64,000 nucleotides of DNA. Origin: Elmis aenea (lineage: Eukaryota; Arthropoda; Insecta; Coleoptera; Elmidae). The stretch's first letter is position 1, and each line of letters begins with the position of its first letter. Under the pieces are notes generated by a model. That model saw nothing but the letters and a program-made list of their open reading frames with translations, made no database searches and was not told the origin of the DNA. The translations under genes and the position numbers were made by a program. The DNA lies in contig OX393581.1 in NCBI GenBank assembly GCA_947652605.1, forward strand, positions 47,639,924 to 47,703,923, read 5' to 3'. Positions 54,601 through 60,098 of this stretch are shown here, piece by piece.

Positions 54601-55132
54601 TAGCCGACTCTAGGTTGCTATCAGACCTTGCACTCATATGGACTTGTAATAATTTTCTTATTTGCAGATGCGTATAGGTATTCACACGGCAACCGTGTTG
54701 GCTGGAGTCGTCGGTGTAAAAATGCCCCGCTATTGTATGTTTGGACACAATGTGACAATCGCAAATAAATTCGAATCGGGTAGCGAACCACTTAAAATAA
54801 ACATCAGCCCGACCACTCACATGTAAGTAGAAATGTTGGCCGTAAATTCGGCGCTAAAGCGTGGAATTTATCTGATCCTCCGGTAGACATCGATAAAATA
54901 AGTTAAGAATCTTATCGGCTGTTTATATTACAGACGTCTCATAGAATCTCCGGGGTTCACCTTTGAAGAACGACCACCAGAATGTCTCCCGAAGGATTTC
55001 CCCGCCCACATAAGTGGAACATGCCACTTTCTAACGGGATACCGCCATCCCGATATATCCCAAGACGCGACCCTCGCTGATCACATCGACGCAGCCCTTA
55101 GACAGATTGGCCTGTACTCTGATCCATCTTAA
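6568..55132 (+). CDS. Gycalpha99B: Soluble guanylate cyclase alpha subunit (spliced, 5' incomplete)
   Basis: Alpha subunit of the heterodimeric nitric-oxide receptor that converts GTP to cyclic GMP in the cytosol; the beta subunit carries the haem. Nine exons (6568-6650, 13018-13369, 15164-15515, 24020-24199, 34207-34345, 34417-34583, 48239-48382, 54668-54822, 54934-55132) join in phase to 589 residues plus stop. In order: haem-free H-NOX-like domain (about 1-146), HNOBA/PAS domain (about 176-320), coiled coil (323-368), cyclase domain (370 to about 575). Metal-binding aspartates are present in FSDIVGFT (D386) and ETIGDAY (D430). [20 protein letters not shown] is the alpha-type, not beta-type, version of the nucleotide-pocket region. 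Family members have about 670-690 residues, so about 80-90 N-terminal residues lie in upstream exons outside the window. All introns are GT-AG. The gene is convergent with the lipase. Confidence 0.95.
6845..7740 (+). pseudogene. hAT transposase pseudogene (ZBED5-like)
   Basis: Successive frames carry the family blocks in order: [29 protein letters not shown] (stop where WLS is expected), [36 protein letters not shown], then a frameshifted middle part, then [14 protein letters not shown] and [20 protein letters not shown], which is the C-terminal dimerisation region. At least two stops and several frameshifts make it a dead copy. It is not a host gene exon: it lacks splice signals and lies between transposon ends. 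Confidence 0.8.
7985..8160 (+). repeat. Two-copy tandem repeat in the hAT 3' region
   Basis: Units of about 87 and 89 bp (7985-8071, 8072-8160) share TTTCTAGACAAGTGTGCATT, CCGTGCGTTA and TATGCAT-CAGGCTGT blocks. Subterminal repeats of this sort are common in hAT elements, where transposase binds them. Confidence 0.7.
8254..9300. other. Intronic DNA with scattered repeat ends
   Basis: Contains an isolated ACAGGGTGTCC end near 8749 and a TACAGGATG end near 9127, diverged members of the TACAGGG family. No exon was seen. Confidence 0.45.
9378..9866 (+). pseudogene. piggyBac-type transposase, C-terminal fragment
   Basis: A 162-codon frame contains [10 protein letters not shown], then [20 protein letters not shown] and [10 protein letters not shown], which are the third-aspartate region and following helix of the DDE_Tnp_1_7 (piggyBac/PGBD) domain. 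Full transposases are about 550-600 residues, so the N-terminal half and the first catalytic aspartates are missing. It ends at a normal stop, so the copy is 5'-truncated, not frameshifted. It lies in the cyclase intron and no TTAA-flanked termini were identified. Confidence 0.85.
9867..10984. other. Intronic AT-rich DNA
   Basis: The first part probably contains the piggyBac 3' untranslated and terminal region. The rest shows nothing recognisable. Confidence 0.45.
10985..11910 (+). repeat. Tandem array, about 295-bp monomer
   Basis: Three diverged monomers follow one another. Landmark blocks recur: CTACAAGAAAATGT-AAAATAT-CAGGGTGTTGT (near 11150, a decayed copy near 11440, and near 11740), GCATATCCTT-CGCT, TTATGTAGCT-ATGA and ACAACTTTTAT. 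Each unit carries one CAGGGTG end. The same monomer family occurs at 53590-54385. Confidence 0.7.
11973..12458. mobile_element. 486-bp element with perfect 15-bp terminal inverted repeats
   Basis: GTTTGTTCCAACAAG at 11973-11987 is exactly reverse-complemented at 12444-12458. The interior is less AT-rich than the flanks and has no transposase. The size and ends suggest a non-autonomous DNA transposon. The superfamily is not clear because no unambiguous target duplication was found. Confidence 0.6.
12459..13017. other. Intron end before the second visible cyclase exon
   Basis: AT-rich, ending in the acceptor TTTTTTTTTCCAG. Nothing else was recognised. Confidence 0.6.
13018..13369 (+). CDS. Gycalpha99B: sGC alpha exon, H-NOX-like domain
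   Basis: Residues 28-144, from [15 protein letters not shown] to DPRRF. Contains [20 protein letters not shown], highly conserved in sGC alpha chains and part of the H-NOX-like fold. Acceptor CCAG, donor GTAAGC. The last two bases AG join A of the next exon to form Arg145. Confidence 0.95.
13637..14330 (-). pseudogene. LINE (RTE-like) reverse transcriptase fragment
   Basis: On the - strand near 14100-14320: [20 protein letters not shown] and, after a frameshift, [17 protein letters not shown], the RT block with the first catalytic aspartate. Lower down, 14047-13637 gives [14 protein letters not shown]... and [17 protein letters not shown], the C-terminal WLGH-type domain of RTE elements. Breaks and deletions show it is inactive. 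Confidence 0.85.
14468..15080 (-). pseudogene. Second LINE (RTE-like) C-terminal fragment
   Basis: Reading down from about 15075: [20 protein letters not shown] (the thumb region after the YADD box) and, from 14878, [20 protein letters not shown], then [20 protein letters not shown]. The W-LGH motif is the RTE C-terminal domain. It differs in sequence from its neighbour at 13637-14330, so it is a separate insertion. It stops about 80 bp before the next cyclase exon. Confidence 0.85.
15164..15515 (+). CDS. Gycalpha99B: sGC alpha exon, HNOBA (PAS) domain
   Basis: Residues 145-262, including [20 protein letters not shown], then [16 protein letters not shown] and [15 protein letters not shown]. 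This is the H-NOX-associated PAS domain that relays the NO signal and helps dimerisation with the beta chain. Acceptor TTACAG, donor GTAAGT, leaving in phase 0. Confidence 0.97.
15590..16663. mobile_element. hAT element with exact 8-bp target duplication (outer)
   Basis: Starts CAGTGTTTTTCAACC and ends GGTTAAAAAGATTG, imperfect inverted termini. It is flanked by CTTTAAGG on both sides (15582-15589 and 16664-16671), the 8-bp duplication expected of hAT. The left end carries GTGTGCCGCGGCACACTAGT, a palindromic subterminal block; a partner block GTGTGCCGCAAAATTTTAGC follows the inner insertion. No transposase frame. A second hAT is inserted inside. Confidence 0.85.
16349..16611. mobile_element. 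Nested 263-bp hAT MITE with exact 8-bp target duplication (inner)
   Basis: Starts CAGTGGTTACCAAAG and ends GATTGAAAAACGCTG. It is flanked by CTGTACAG at 16341-16348 and 16612-16619. It lies wholly within the hAT at 15590-16663, so it inserted later. No coding capacity. Confidence 0.85.
16691..17099 (+). repeat. Dispersed repeat, copy B
   Basis: Second copy of the repeat at 2168-2560, same strand, with the doubled GGCCTAGGCC palindromes better preserved and the same conserved ATG ([13 protein letters not shown]). It has a short extra stretch (CTGTCACACAAGCG) absent from copy A. It begins about 20 bp after the outer hAT's target duplication. Confidence 0.65.
17100..19765. other. Long AT-rich intron stretch
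   Basis: No exon, RNA gene or intact repeat was seen. An isolated ACACCCTGTATA end with an adjoining TTATAATAAGCGAGAT block lies near 18590-18640; the same pair recurs near 46030 and 58710, so it is the edge of one member of the TACAGGG family. Confidence 0.5.
19766..21180 (-). pseudogene. Jockey-like LINE reverse transcriptase, broken
   Basis: Read right to left: a linker ending in [20 protein letters not shown] (21173-20754), then [20 protein letters not shown] (20665-20453), then [18 protein letters not shown] and a degraded FADD box (about 20340-20220), then the C-terminal [11 protein letters not shown]...[13 protein letters not shown] (20188-19766). The order and motifs match the jockey family. 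Several frameshifts and a changed active-site box show it is dead. Confidence 0.85.
21181..22529. other. Intron stretch with one repeat end
   Basis: CCACCCTGTATA near 21405 marks another TACAGGG-family edge. Nothing else could be supported. Confidence 0.45.
22530..23215. repeat. Partial foldback repeat, TACAGGG family (copy 1)
   Basis: Begins TACAGGGTAGTCCAATTCG and matches the element at 63222-64000 block by block: GCGTATCTCGCTTAATATT, AAATGTGCAG, AAAAAGTTATGACACAAACT and AACAGTAGGCTGT. Near 23000-23210 the sequence starts to fold back on itself (CTTTTAAAACTAATGTGGTA against TACCACATGAATTTTAAAAG), then the return arm is cut off. Confidence 0.6.
23230..23785 (+). pseudogene. hAT transposase C-terminus (ZMYM1-like)
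   Basis: Frames carry [20 protein letters not shown] and then, after frame changes, [20 protein letters not shown] followed by [16 protein letters not shown], the hAT C-terminal dimerisation motif (A-AERSFS-LK-IKN-LR) in the form found in ZMYM1-like elements. Upstream domains are missing and there are stops. The GCCCCGGG stretch near 23870 may be its terminal region. Confidence 0.75.
24020..24199 (+). CDS. Gycalpha99B: sGC alpha exon, end of HNOBA domain
   Basis: Residues 263-322, exactly 60 codons in phase 0: [40 protein letters not shown], then [20 protein letters not shown]. Near-invariant in animal sGC alpha chains. Acceptor TTTTTTCAG, donor GTGAGT. Confidence 0.97.
24200..27057. other. 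Intron stretch with degenerate TACAGGG-family pieces
   Basis: A TACAGGGTGTTGAAA end near 25428 and a GGGACACCCTGTATA end near 26068 may bound one diverged element of about 650 bp. A block near 24960-25010 resembles the interior of the small element at 43297-43536. No exon was seen. Confidence 0.4.
27058..28910. mobile_element. 1.85-kb foldback element, TACAGGGTGAG ends
   Basis: The arms run from 27058 to about 27800 and from about 28157 to 28910, nearly perfect inverted copies, with a loop of about 355 bp. It begins TACAGGGTGAGTCATTAG and ends with the complement. Further TACAGGG ends lie inside each arm (27178, 27480; mirrored at 28480 and 28775). There is no transposase. Apparent ORFs in the arms are mirror images of each other and are not taken as genes. 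It lies in the 10-kb cyclase intron. Confidence 0.85.
28911..29489. other. Intronic spacer
   Basis: AT-rich, with no recognisable feature up to the start of the LINE fragment. Confidence 0.5.
29490..30445 (-). pseudogene. LINE endonuclease-to-RT linker (jockey-like)
   Basis: From 30440 downward: [18 protein letters not shown] (endonuclease domain), then [30 protein letters not shown] and [20 protein letters not shown], all typical of the APE-type endonuclease of jockey elements. Further down, [20 protein letters not shown] is the linker that precedes the RT. Frameshifted and truncated before the RT. Confidence 0.8.
30460..30910 (-). pseudogene. LINE RT palm fragment
   Basis: Reads YANDLVI (a YADD-box variant with N for the first D) at about 30885, then [20 protein letters not shown] and [20 protein letters not shown]. 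This is the RT region after the active site in another non-LTR family. An internal stop and the box change make it inactive. It abuts the endonuclease fragment at about 30450 but is from a different part of a LINE, so either an internal deletion or two insertions. Confidence 0.75.
30911..32764. other. AT-rich intron stretch, nothing recognised
   Basis: No exon, repeat end or RNA structure could be supported over about 1.8 kb. Confidence 0.5.
32765..34160 (-). pseudogene. RTE-like LINE, 5'-truncated (copy 1)
   Basis: From 34158 downward: [60 protein letters not shown], then frameshifts, then [20 protein letters not shown] and [20 protein letters not shown]. The order is RT fingers, palm and WLGH C-terminal domain. 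The 3' end (32765) reads as the complement of GTACAAGAGGAACCGATTA, identical in copy 2 at 39185. The 5' truncation point is only about 47 bp before the cyclase exon at 34207. Confidence 0.85.
34207..34345 (+). CDS. Gycalpha99B: sGC alpha exon, signalling coiled coil
   Basis: Residues 323-368 plus one base: [46 protein letters not shown]. Heptad-like charged helix that couples the PAS domain to the cyclase. Acceptor CTTAAAAG is a weak, purine-rich 3' site; donor GTACGT. Confidence 0.95.
34417..34583 (+). CDS. Gycalpha99B: sGC alpha exon, cyclase domain start
   Basis: Residues 369-424, [20 protein letters not shown], then [16 protein letters not shown]..., ending LDVYK. Contains the first metal-binding aspartate (D386 in FSDIVGFT). 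It follows a 71-bp intron, by far the shortest in the gene. Acceptor GTGTAG, donor GTAATT. Confidence 0.97.
35022..35163. repeat. 142-bp near-perfect hairpin element
   Basis: ATGGTGCCTTTCCACGTGAG reads inward from 35022 and its complement runs outward to 35163. The stem is about 60 bp with a single mismatch found, and the loop is about 20 nt. It is much less decayed than surrounding repeats, implying a young insertion or selection on pairing. It is inserted in the hAT element. Confidence 0.85.
35199..35992. mobile_element. 794-bp foldback element, CAGGGTGTCCC ends
   Basis: Starts CAGGGTGTCCCAATTATACA and ends with its complement, with TATA on both sides. The two halves are inverted copies along most of their length (for example AGGTGTTTCCCATTGACTTT at 35399 against its complement near 35790), with little loop. 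No coding capacity. Confidence 0.85.
36610..38094. other. Intron stretch, nothing recognised
   Basis: AT-rich, without exon or repeat boundaries that could be supported. Confidence 0.5.
38095..38885 (-). pseudogene. LINE (RTE-like) C-terminal RT fragment
   Basis: From about 38860 downward: [20 protein letters not shown], then [12 protein letters not shown]; from 38499: [14 protein letters not shown] and [16 protein letters not shown]; then basic GRPRK-like sequence. This is the RTE C-terminal domain broken by frameshifts and by the octamer repeat at 38543-38594. Confidence 0.8.
38543..38594 (+). repeat. Octamer microsatellite (GTTACTTG)n
   Basis: About 6.5 tandem copies of GTTACTTG with one variant unit (GCTACTTG). 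It lies inside the LINE fragment. Confidence 0.9.
39185..39880 (-). pseudogene. RTE-like LINE, 5'-truncated (copy 2)
   Basis: Same family as 32765-34160: the 3' end sequence, the WLGH region and the GISxE-type spacer correspond. Near 39810 the - strand reads [17 protein letters not shown], the intact RT active-site box; then [20 protein letters not shown]. Beyond the 3' end is a short TTCTTCTTCTTC run (39170-39184), the microsatellite tail usual for RTE elements. Confidence 0.85.
39881..40764. other. Intron stretch, nothing recognised
   Basis: Its last part (from about 40740) is probably the far end of the LINE that continues at 42205 after the hAT insertion. Confidence 0.45.
40765..42204 (-). 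mobile_element. hAT element with exact 8-bp target duplication
   Basis: Begins CAGGGACCCGGACC and ends GGTCTGGGTCCCTG, and is flanked by ATTGAGAG on both sides (40757-40764, 42205-42212). The subterminal regions at both ends are packed with CGGTTTCGGT and GGTCCGG repeats. On the - strand (about 41840-41430) a transposase remnant reads [19 protein letters not shown], then after a stop [20 protein letters not shown], the hAT dimerisation motif. The transposase N-terminus is missing. The insertion split a LINE fragment. Confidence 0.9.
41430..41840 (-). pseudogene. hAT transposase C-terminal remnant
   Basis: [18 protein letters not shown], then, after a stop codon, [20 protein letters not shown], then [20 protein letters not shown] and [15 protein letters not shown]. 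The V-ERLFS sequence is the hallmark of the hAT C-terminal dimerisation region. It sits within the terminal repeats of the element at 40765-42204, so it is that element's own enzyme, now broken. Confidence 0.85.
42205..42700 (-). pseudogene. LINE RT fragment (CR1/jockey type)
   Basis: On the - strand, 42600-42520: [16 protein letters not shown] (first catalytic aspartate region); 42410-42230: [20 protein letters not shown] and [20 protein letters not shown], with an intact YADD box. A frameshift separates the blocks. The 3' part was displaced by the hAT at 40765-42204. Confidence 0.85.
42701..44380. other. Intron stretch with TACAGGG-family edges
   Basis: An ACACCCTGTAC end lies near 42947 and a complete small element at 43297-43536. 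No exon was seen. Confidence 0.45.
43297..43536. mobile_element. 240-bp element with TACAGGG...CCCTGTA ends
   Basis: Starts TACAGGGTGATAATAATC and ends AATTGTCGCCCTGTA, with T/A-rich flanks. No inverted symmetry beyond the tips and no coding capacity. A related interior, without ends, lies near 24960. Confidence 0.55.
44381..45990 (-). pseudogene. LINE with RNase H domain (I/R1-type)
   Basis: Read from 45990 down: [20 protein letters not shown] and [15 protein letters not shown] (RT C-terminal), then an RNase H domain whose order is [38 protein letters not shown] (catalytic D in SDS) and [11 protein letters not shown] (last catalytic D), then [20 protein letters not shown] and [16 protein letters not shown], the GH-L and zinc-knuckle-like tail of I/R1-clade elements. 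Frameshifts separate the blocks. The remaining part to 44381 is likely 3' UTR. Confidence 0.85.
45991..48238. other. Intron end before the VETIGDAY exon
   Basis: Contains a TACAGGG-family edge near 46068 with a neighbouring AAGCGAGAT block, a short GC-rich patch (46625-46660), and a block at 47200-47440 in which GGCGTT-TGCGCTG occurs twice about 75 bp apart; none is recognised. It ends in acceptor TTGTTTCAG. Confidence 0.45.
48239..48382 (+). CDS. Gycalpha99B: sGC alpha exon, second metal-binding aspartate
   Basis: Residues 425-472, 48 codons in phase 0: [49 protein letters not shown]430 in ETIGDAY is the second metal ligand of the cyclase domain. Donor GTAAGA is followed 22 bp later by a foldback element. 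Confidence 0.97.
48405..50221. mobile_element. 1.8-kb foldback element with modular arms
   Basis: Starts CAGGGTGAGTCACGACGGAC and ends with the complement at 50221; arms of about 700 bp (48405-49100 and 49535-50221), loop of about 430 bp. Each arm contains two smaller modules with their own paired ends: 48529-48592 (TACAGGGTGCTCC ... CACCCTGTA, 64 bp) and 48820-48901 (TACAGGGCG ... CGCCCTATA, about 82 bp), each mirrored in the other arm. No transposase. The mirror-image 83-86-codon ORFs in the arms are not genes. Confidence 0.85.
50430..52135 (+). repeat. Intronic satellite array, about 150-177-bp monomers
   Basis: About ten diverged monomers share CTGAACGAACCAAAGGT, GAAATGCATTGCTTGGGGT, ACATTTTC-AAAAATATAAAG, CCAAAACAATCGATTT, TTGCAAGGTTATAG and TTTGAAGAGCTGTAAAA. 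The landmark GAACGAACCAAAGG recurs near 50733, 50910, 51063, 51235, 51392 and 51877. A hAT MITE interrupts the array between the last two. It lies in the 6.3-kb cyclase intron. Confidence 0.85.
51434..51744. mobile_element. 311-bp hAT MITE inserted in the satellite
   Basis: Starts CAGGGTTTCTTAACC and ends GGTTGAAAACCCCTG; flanks GTCTAGGG and GTCCAGGA agree at 6 of 8 bases. TGGACCCTTTTG and GGGGTCCGCGGGCC subterminal blocks are typical of hAT (Charlie/Tip100-like) MITEs. Satellite sequence resumes directly after it. Confidence 0.75.
52136..53589. other. Intron stretch, nothing recognised
   Basis: No exon or repeat boundary could be supported. Confidence 0.45.
53590..54385 (+). repeat. Tandem array, about 320-bp monomer, related to 10985-11910
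   Basis: Two full units and part of a third. Landmarks: CTACAAGAAAACGT-AAAAT-TACAG-GTGTTC (near 53815 and 54135), AGTTGCATATTG-TTCTCGAAAA, ATTACTCTGTGCATTTAAAA and TAACCCGGCGCAT. CTACAAGAAAA-GTAAAA and the TACAGGGTGTT block match the array at 11 kb, so both come from one family. Confidence 0.7.
54420..54640 (-). pseudogene. LINE RT fragment next to a splice acceptor
   Basis: The - strand reads [20 protein letters not shown], then [20 protein letters not shown], the RT thumb region of CR1/jockey-type elements. The fragment ends within about 30 bp of the acceptor at 54667, so the polypyrimidine tract TTTTCTTATTTGCAG borders on transposon sequence. Confidence 0.8.
54668..54822 (+). CDS. Gycalpha99B: sGC alpha exon, nucleotide-pocket region
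   Basis: Residues 473-523: [51 protein letters not shown], leaving with AT of a split codon. Alpha-type cyclase sequence. Position 480 is Ala in HTATVLAG where HTGTVLAG is usual. Acceptor TTTGCAG, donor GTAAGT. Confidence 0.97.
54934..55132 (+). CDS. Gycalpha99B: sGC alpha last exon
   Basis: Residues 524-589, [40 protein letters not shown], then a short tail ending [11 protein letters not shown] and TAA at 55130-55132. It follows a 111-bp intron. No AATAAA was seen in the first 500 bp downstream, so the polyadenylation site is unclear. Confidence 0.95.
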
Positions 55133-55268
55133 TGAAGACTGCTATTATTAGATGTGATTTTATTCGAAAGTTCAGCAATAACAAAGGTTTTAGTTTTTTT
55201 TTTTTATTATTTACTAATCACATTACTCATAAATGTACTAACATTATTACAACATAATTGTGAAACTG

Positions 55269-55359
55269 TACAGGGTGCTCCAAACTTTGAGTATTTTCAA
55301 GACCCAAATCAGATTTTCGCTATTTTAGTAACAAATACTTAGAATTAGGATCACCCTGT
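55269..55359. mobile_element. 91-bp mini element in the sGC alpha 3' flank
   Basis: TACAGGGTGCTCC at 55269 pairs with a CACCCTGT end at 55359. The left tip is the same as that of the module at 48529-48592. It begins 137 bp after the stop codon, so it may be transcribed in the 3' UTR. Confidence 0.5.
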
Positions 55360-55485
55360 GCTATGTCTTTTGTGGGTGATATTCTCTAATACTCCTTTAA
55401 AAACTATGCAAGAATTCAACAAGCAGACAAACGTTAAATTGCGTCCTAAAGTTTAAAGGACCCCACAGACTAGGGTACCTCTATA

Positions 55486-56110
55486 CAGGGTGTGTAAAAA
55501 TTGGAGGAAGCGCTACACATAGCGATGTTCTTCGTAAAATTCTAAGTCGAAAATCTTAATACGAAAATGTTGTACCATGCTTGCTGTGTCTACAAGAGGT
55601 CCTCAAAGTTTTGATATTTAGTCCTTTAATAAGCGTTATTATTTAATACTTGCAAATGAAAAAGCTGCAATTTGGAATAAAAATAAATTTCGAATAGTAT
55701 TTTTTCCTAGATATTGTGTTCTTCCTTTCAAAAATTGGTGTTGAAAATATGTAAATCACTGATTTGAATGAAAATAATACATATGGCAACATTGTCATTA
55801 ACTGTCATCTCTGTTTTTCTCGTAATTATTTTTAGTTTGTGTTTTACGATACCCAAAAGTTTGCAGCTATGTTTACGAACTGAAGGCTTTCAGTTCGAAC
55901 AAAAATTGTAAATACCTAAGTAAAAATTGCTGATAAAAAAATGTCCAAACGCAAATCAATGTATGCAATGTTGCTAATTTTTTTTTTCTTTAAATGGTTC
56001 CTGAGGCCATAGGAAGCATGGTACAACATTTTTGTATCAAGATTTTCGACTTAAAATTTTACGAAGAACAGCGTCACGTGTAGCGCTTCCGCTAATTTAT
56101 ACACACCCTG
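55486..56110. mobile_element. 625-bp foldback element, CAGGGTGTG ends
   Basis: Starts CAGGGTGTGTAAAAATTGGA and ends ...TTATACACACCCTG. The outer arms of about 100 bp are inverted copies (AGCGCTACACATAGCG against the complement near 56080; TTTTACGAAGAACA). Inner parts are less well paired, with a palindrome CGAACTGAAGGCTTTCAGTTCG-like at about 55882. No coding capacity. Confidence 0.75.
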
Positions 56111-57349
56111 TATAACAGGGTATGGCCAAGCTTCACAAACCCTCCAAATTTCTAATAGCGGCAATGAGATTATATAGGATTTCTTTCAATAATTCACTTT
56201 TTAAACGCAATTTGAAGGTAAAAACTTAATTGGCATTCGGAAATAAATGCAATAGTAAGTATAGCAACTAAAAGTGAGTAAAATGAAGGGTTAATAATTG
56301 TTATTAGCTATTAATGTTTAAAAAACATTTACGGAGCGCGTATTTCCACTGTAAGCATGGCAACCCATGATACACGCAGTGTACATAAAAGAATTTAAAA
56401 CACATGTAATAATTGTGTTTTTTTGTGTGTACGACAGTTGCAACAATATATTGCTGTACTTATTTTTAGCAGGGTAATAAACCGGTTTTTTAAACCGGTT
56501 ACCCGTTTTTTTTTCGTATAAGTAATTTTTAACCAAAACCGTTATTTTAATTTGCAAAAAACGGTAACATTAACCAACATAATTAAAAACGCGATAACAC
56601 ATATCTCGCGTCCTCTAAACCGCGCTGGTCTAGTCAACCCCGCGATTTCCTCTTTTCGCCTTGAACGTGAAATTTCCGCTCCCGCTATATCGCGTTGGTC
56701 TGTGGGGACCTTAAACGAGGTTGAGGTTAAAAAAATTAAAATAATTAAATCGAGGATATCTATAATTTTTTTAAATCTTGCATTGCATTTAAAATCTCTT
56801 TTACATTTTCAATTACTACAAATAATTTCTACAAACATGTTTGCACAATTGTGTGATAGGTTTTTTAGACAATTCTGAAATCATTAATAACTTGTTTCCC
56901 GTTTTGTTCAAGTGTAAAATAAATGACAAATATAATCGGTTCGGCTTGTTGTTAACAACGGTATAAACTCACAAAGAGCTTGTAGTGATAAATACAACTG
57001 TTAACTTTATTAATTTAAAGGTCTCAGTACCCGCTTAAAATAAATCTGATTGACTCCAATCATTAATAACAAACAAATAAAACATCGTATATCGTGGTAT
57101 CTCGCTGCGTCTTGTATTCATGTTAGATGATATTATGAAAGTTAACTGTTAGGAATGGAAAGAAACGGAAATAAATGTATGTTGCATTGTAGCTGGCGCA
57201 TCTTCAAAATAAATCGTGGATTTTGAAACGGTAAACTGCAAGCGTGATATTGAAATATGAACATTATCAGCAATATTTTCTTTGAGACACATTAAAGTTT
57301 CCTAATTTAATTAATTGTAATACAACTTTTTTTTAATTCGTTGTATATG
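56111..57349. other. Intergenic DNA
   Basis: GTAATAAACCGG-TTTAAACCGGTTACCCG near 56474 resembles a hAT subterminal region, and a doubled CGCG-TGGTCT block lies at 56617-56702, but no element ends could be paired. No gene seen. Confidence 0.4.
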
Positions 57350-58751
57350 CAGGGTGTCCCAGATAACATTTCCAGCATTGGAATCTCGCTTGTTATAAGA
57401 GATACAGGTTTGCTCAAGGATGAGTTATTCCCAAGTATGAGAGGAGCTACAATAAATTTTTAAAAGTACAAAAAATTCCTCATACTTTAGAAGTTATAGC
57501 AAAAAATATGAAAATGTATTTATTTTTCTCTCATAACATTTTTCCTCATAATTAGATCAATTTTTTTGGTACTTTATTGAGGTACTTTTTTTAAGGAATA
57601 TAACTGTTATTGTAGATTGTTTGTTACCTGCCATTTTCAAGATATTACCCCTAATTACATTATTTCTTATGGGCCGTCAAATTGGCTTTGAAATAGTTAA
57701 ATGTTTTTTTTTAACTGAAATATTACTTGCACAACTATTTCATAAATAACTCACAAAATCAAGAAAAAAATTATTTTACCAACCACCTATCTAGCTATTT
57801 ATGAAAAAAACAGACAAAAACAACCAATTAAATGTCAAATGACTATCATTAGTCATTTGTAATTTTTAATAATTTTATAATATTGTTGTGTAATTCGATA
57901 GTATTTGCTCTAATTGTTATAATTATAGCTACGTTTACAAATAACGAAAAATTTTATAAGTTGAGATGCTACATTCTTTGCCATAAAAACTGTGTAGAAG
58001 CTGAACAAATCAGAGCTGTATCCCGTGAGACGTGCTCGTAATTACAGGAATTTGGGAATAAATTTTGACGAATATGGTTCCTTCAAGTAAAGAATTAGAA
58101 TGATCTTTATTCACACAGTTTCTAAGGCAAAGAATGTAGCATCTCAACAAAGCACATTTTTTATTAGTTTTGCATGTACTCATAATTAAATGATAACAAA
58201 TTTGCTACAAAGATTAAATTACACAATAAAACTATAACAATCTAATATATATGATACCGGAAACAAATGGTAACTGTTATTTGACATTTAATTAGTTGTT
58301 TTTTGTTTGATTTGTTGAAGTGAGTTTTGTGAGTTATTTATGAAAATAGATGTGGCAAGTAATATCTGATTAGAAAGAGGAACAGGCACATTTAACTATT
58401 ACAAAGCCAACTTCATGGCCCATAAGAAAAAATGAAATTTGGAATAATATCTCGAAAATGGAATGTGATAGAAAAATCTAAAACAACAATTACATTTTAC
58501 ATAAAAAAATACCTTGGGAAAGTACAAATACAATTGATCTTATGATTAGGAAAAAACAGTTATGAGAAATTAAAGAAATTCAACATTTTCATATTTTTGG
58601 CTGTAACTTCGCAAATAGGAGGAATTTTGTACTTTTAAAAATAGATTCTACTTCTTATCATACCTAAGATTATTTCATCTAACTTAAGCAAAAATGTATA
58701 TCTTATAATAAGCGAGATCACTATGCTTGAAATTTTATCTGGGACACCCTG
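57350..58751. mobile_element. 1.4-kb foldback element, CAGGGTGTCCC ends
   Basis: Starts CAGGGTGTCCCAGATAACAT and ends ATCTGGGACACCCTG. The arms are inverted along almost the whole length, for example GAGATGCTACATTCTTTGCC at 57963 against its complement near 58140, with the turn near 58050. The outer arms carry the AATCTCGCTTGTTATAAGA block also found at 18590 and 46030. No coding capacity. Confidence 0.85.
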
Positions 58752-60098
58752 TATTTAAATTGTTTAGCAGCGATACGCTTCGCTCCAATTTTTTCTGCAG
58801 CAATGTGTATTGTTTCCGGAAATCGAGGATCAACATTGTTAGCTAAACCAAAGCGATCCAAATTTTATCAAATAGATCGGACGTCTTATTAAATAATTCT
58901 TTTTCTAATAAGAAGCATACAATTTTAATAAGATTCTGTGAAAGATAAAGAGGCGCTCTTAAAATCTACGAACGTTCAGTTTCAGTCTTGCAACCTAAAA
59001 TTTTTTCATGTACTTACGCTTACAGTATTGTACAATAACAATATTCTGGCGTAAAATTAAGGAGCGACTGGCTGTAAAGCACAAATGTGAATAAAACACG
59101 TATGAAACTGTACCATAAATAAAGTAATTCAGTTAAGCACAAAATTAGGTGCACTTGCAATAAAACTTCTCACTAGGTATTATACGAATAATATTATTTT
59201 ACGACTGTGTTAATTATGAAACTTAAGCGGCTGTTCTAAACTCTGGAGATGATATTGTACATACCTACATACTACATATAAATATATACAGTGTGTGTTG
59301 ATTAATTTGTCACCGTAATATTGTATAATACTACGCCTAATGTCTTTCTCCTCGTAAATATTGTATACTGTTACATAGTGTGATGTATGTTGAACTTATT
59401 GATTTAATAAATTTTATGATTTAGTTTTAATGTTGTTATCAAATCATGTCATGTAGTTGTCACATAGCAAACTTAGGCAATTGCCTGAAGGTGCTGAGCC
59501 AAATGGGGTGTTTAAAATATCCCAAATCTTAAAATTTAAAACATTACATTTCCTATATTTATATATATATACTACTGGGTTATAACCCAGTAGTAAATTA
59601 TATTATTTGGAAAGCTTTGTAAATATTTTAATAACTTAAGTAGGTAAATCATTTTAAATGCAATATATTGAGGTTGCAACTTGCCCGTTTTGAAACTCTC
59701 GTCCCTTCATCGGTAACTTTTTCAAATAAAAAGGGTTTAAACAATTTTATTTATCATACATGGGAAAAATTGCTTTACCACTATAATGATTAATGCATCC
59801 TTGCCTATTAACATACATTTTACCTGTTGGCTGTTTTAAATCTACTCCTTTAATTAGTTTATACAATTTTACATCCCTTTACAGGTCACTGTTTCATGAA
59901 AAACTGTAAGATTTTTTTCAGAAACTCGCAAAATCAAACCCCTACGTTCTTTTTATGTTATCAATAGCTATCTACATAGTTTTAGCGCTATTTAAAAATG
60001 CGACTCTTAACTTGTTGGCCAACTTGACCTAGACAATCAGATTTGCCCCAAAATAATCAAAATAACACGTACAAATAGTGGAAATAATTCATCATTAA
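58752..60098. other. Intergenic DNA between convergent genes
   Basis: AT-rich, with a 26-bp perfect palindrome at 59570-59595 and no gene. Confidence 0.5.
59570..59595. repeat. 26-bp perfect palindrome
   Basis: TACTACTGGGTTA and its exact complement meet without a loop. It follows a TATATATA run. It may be a small foldback or a terminator-like hairpin; no role can be assigned. Confidence 0.8.
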
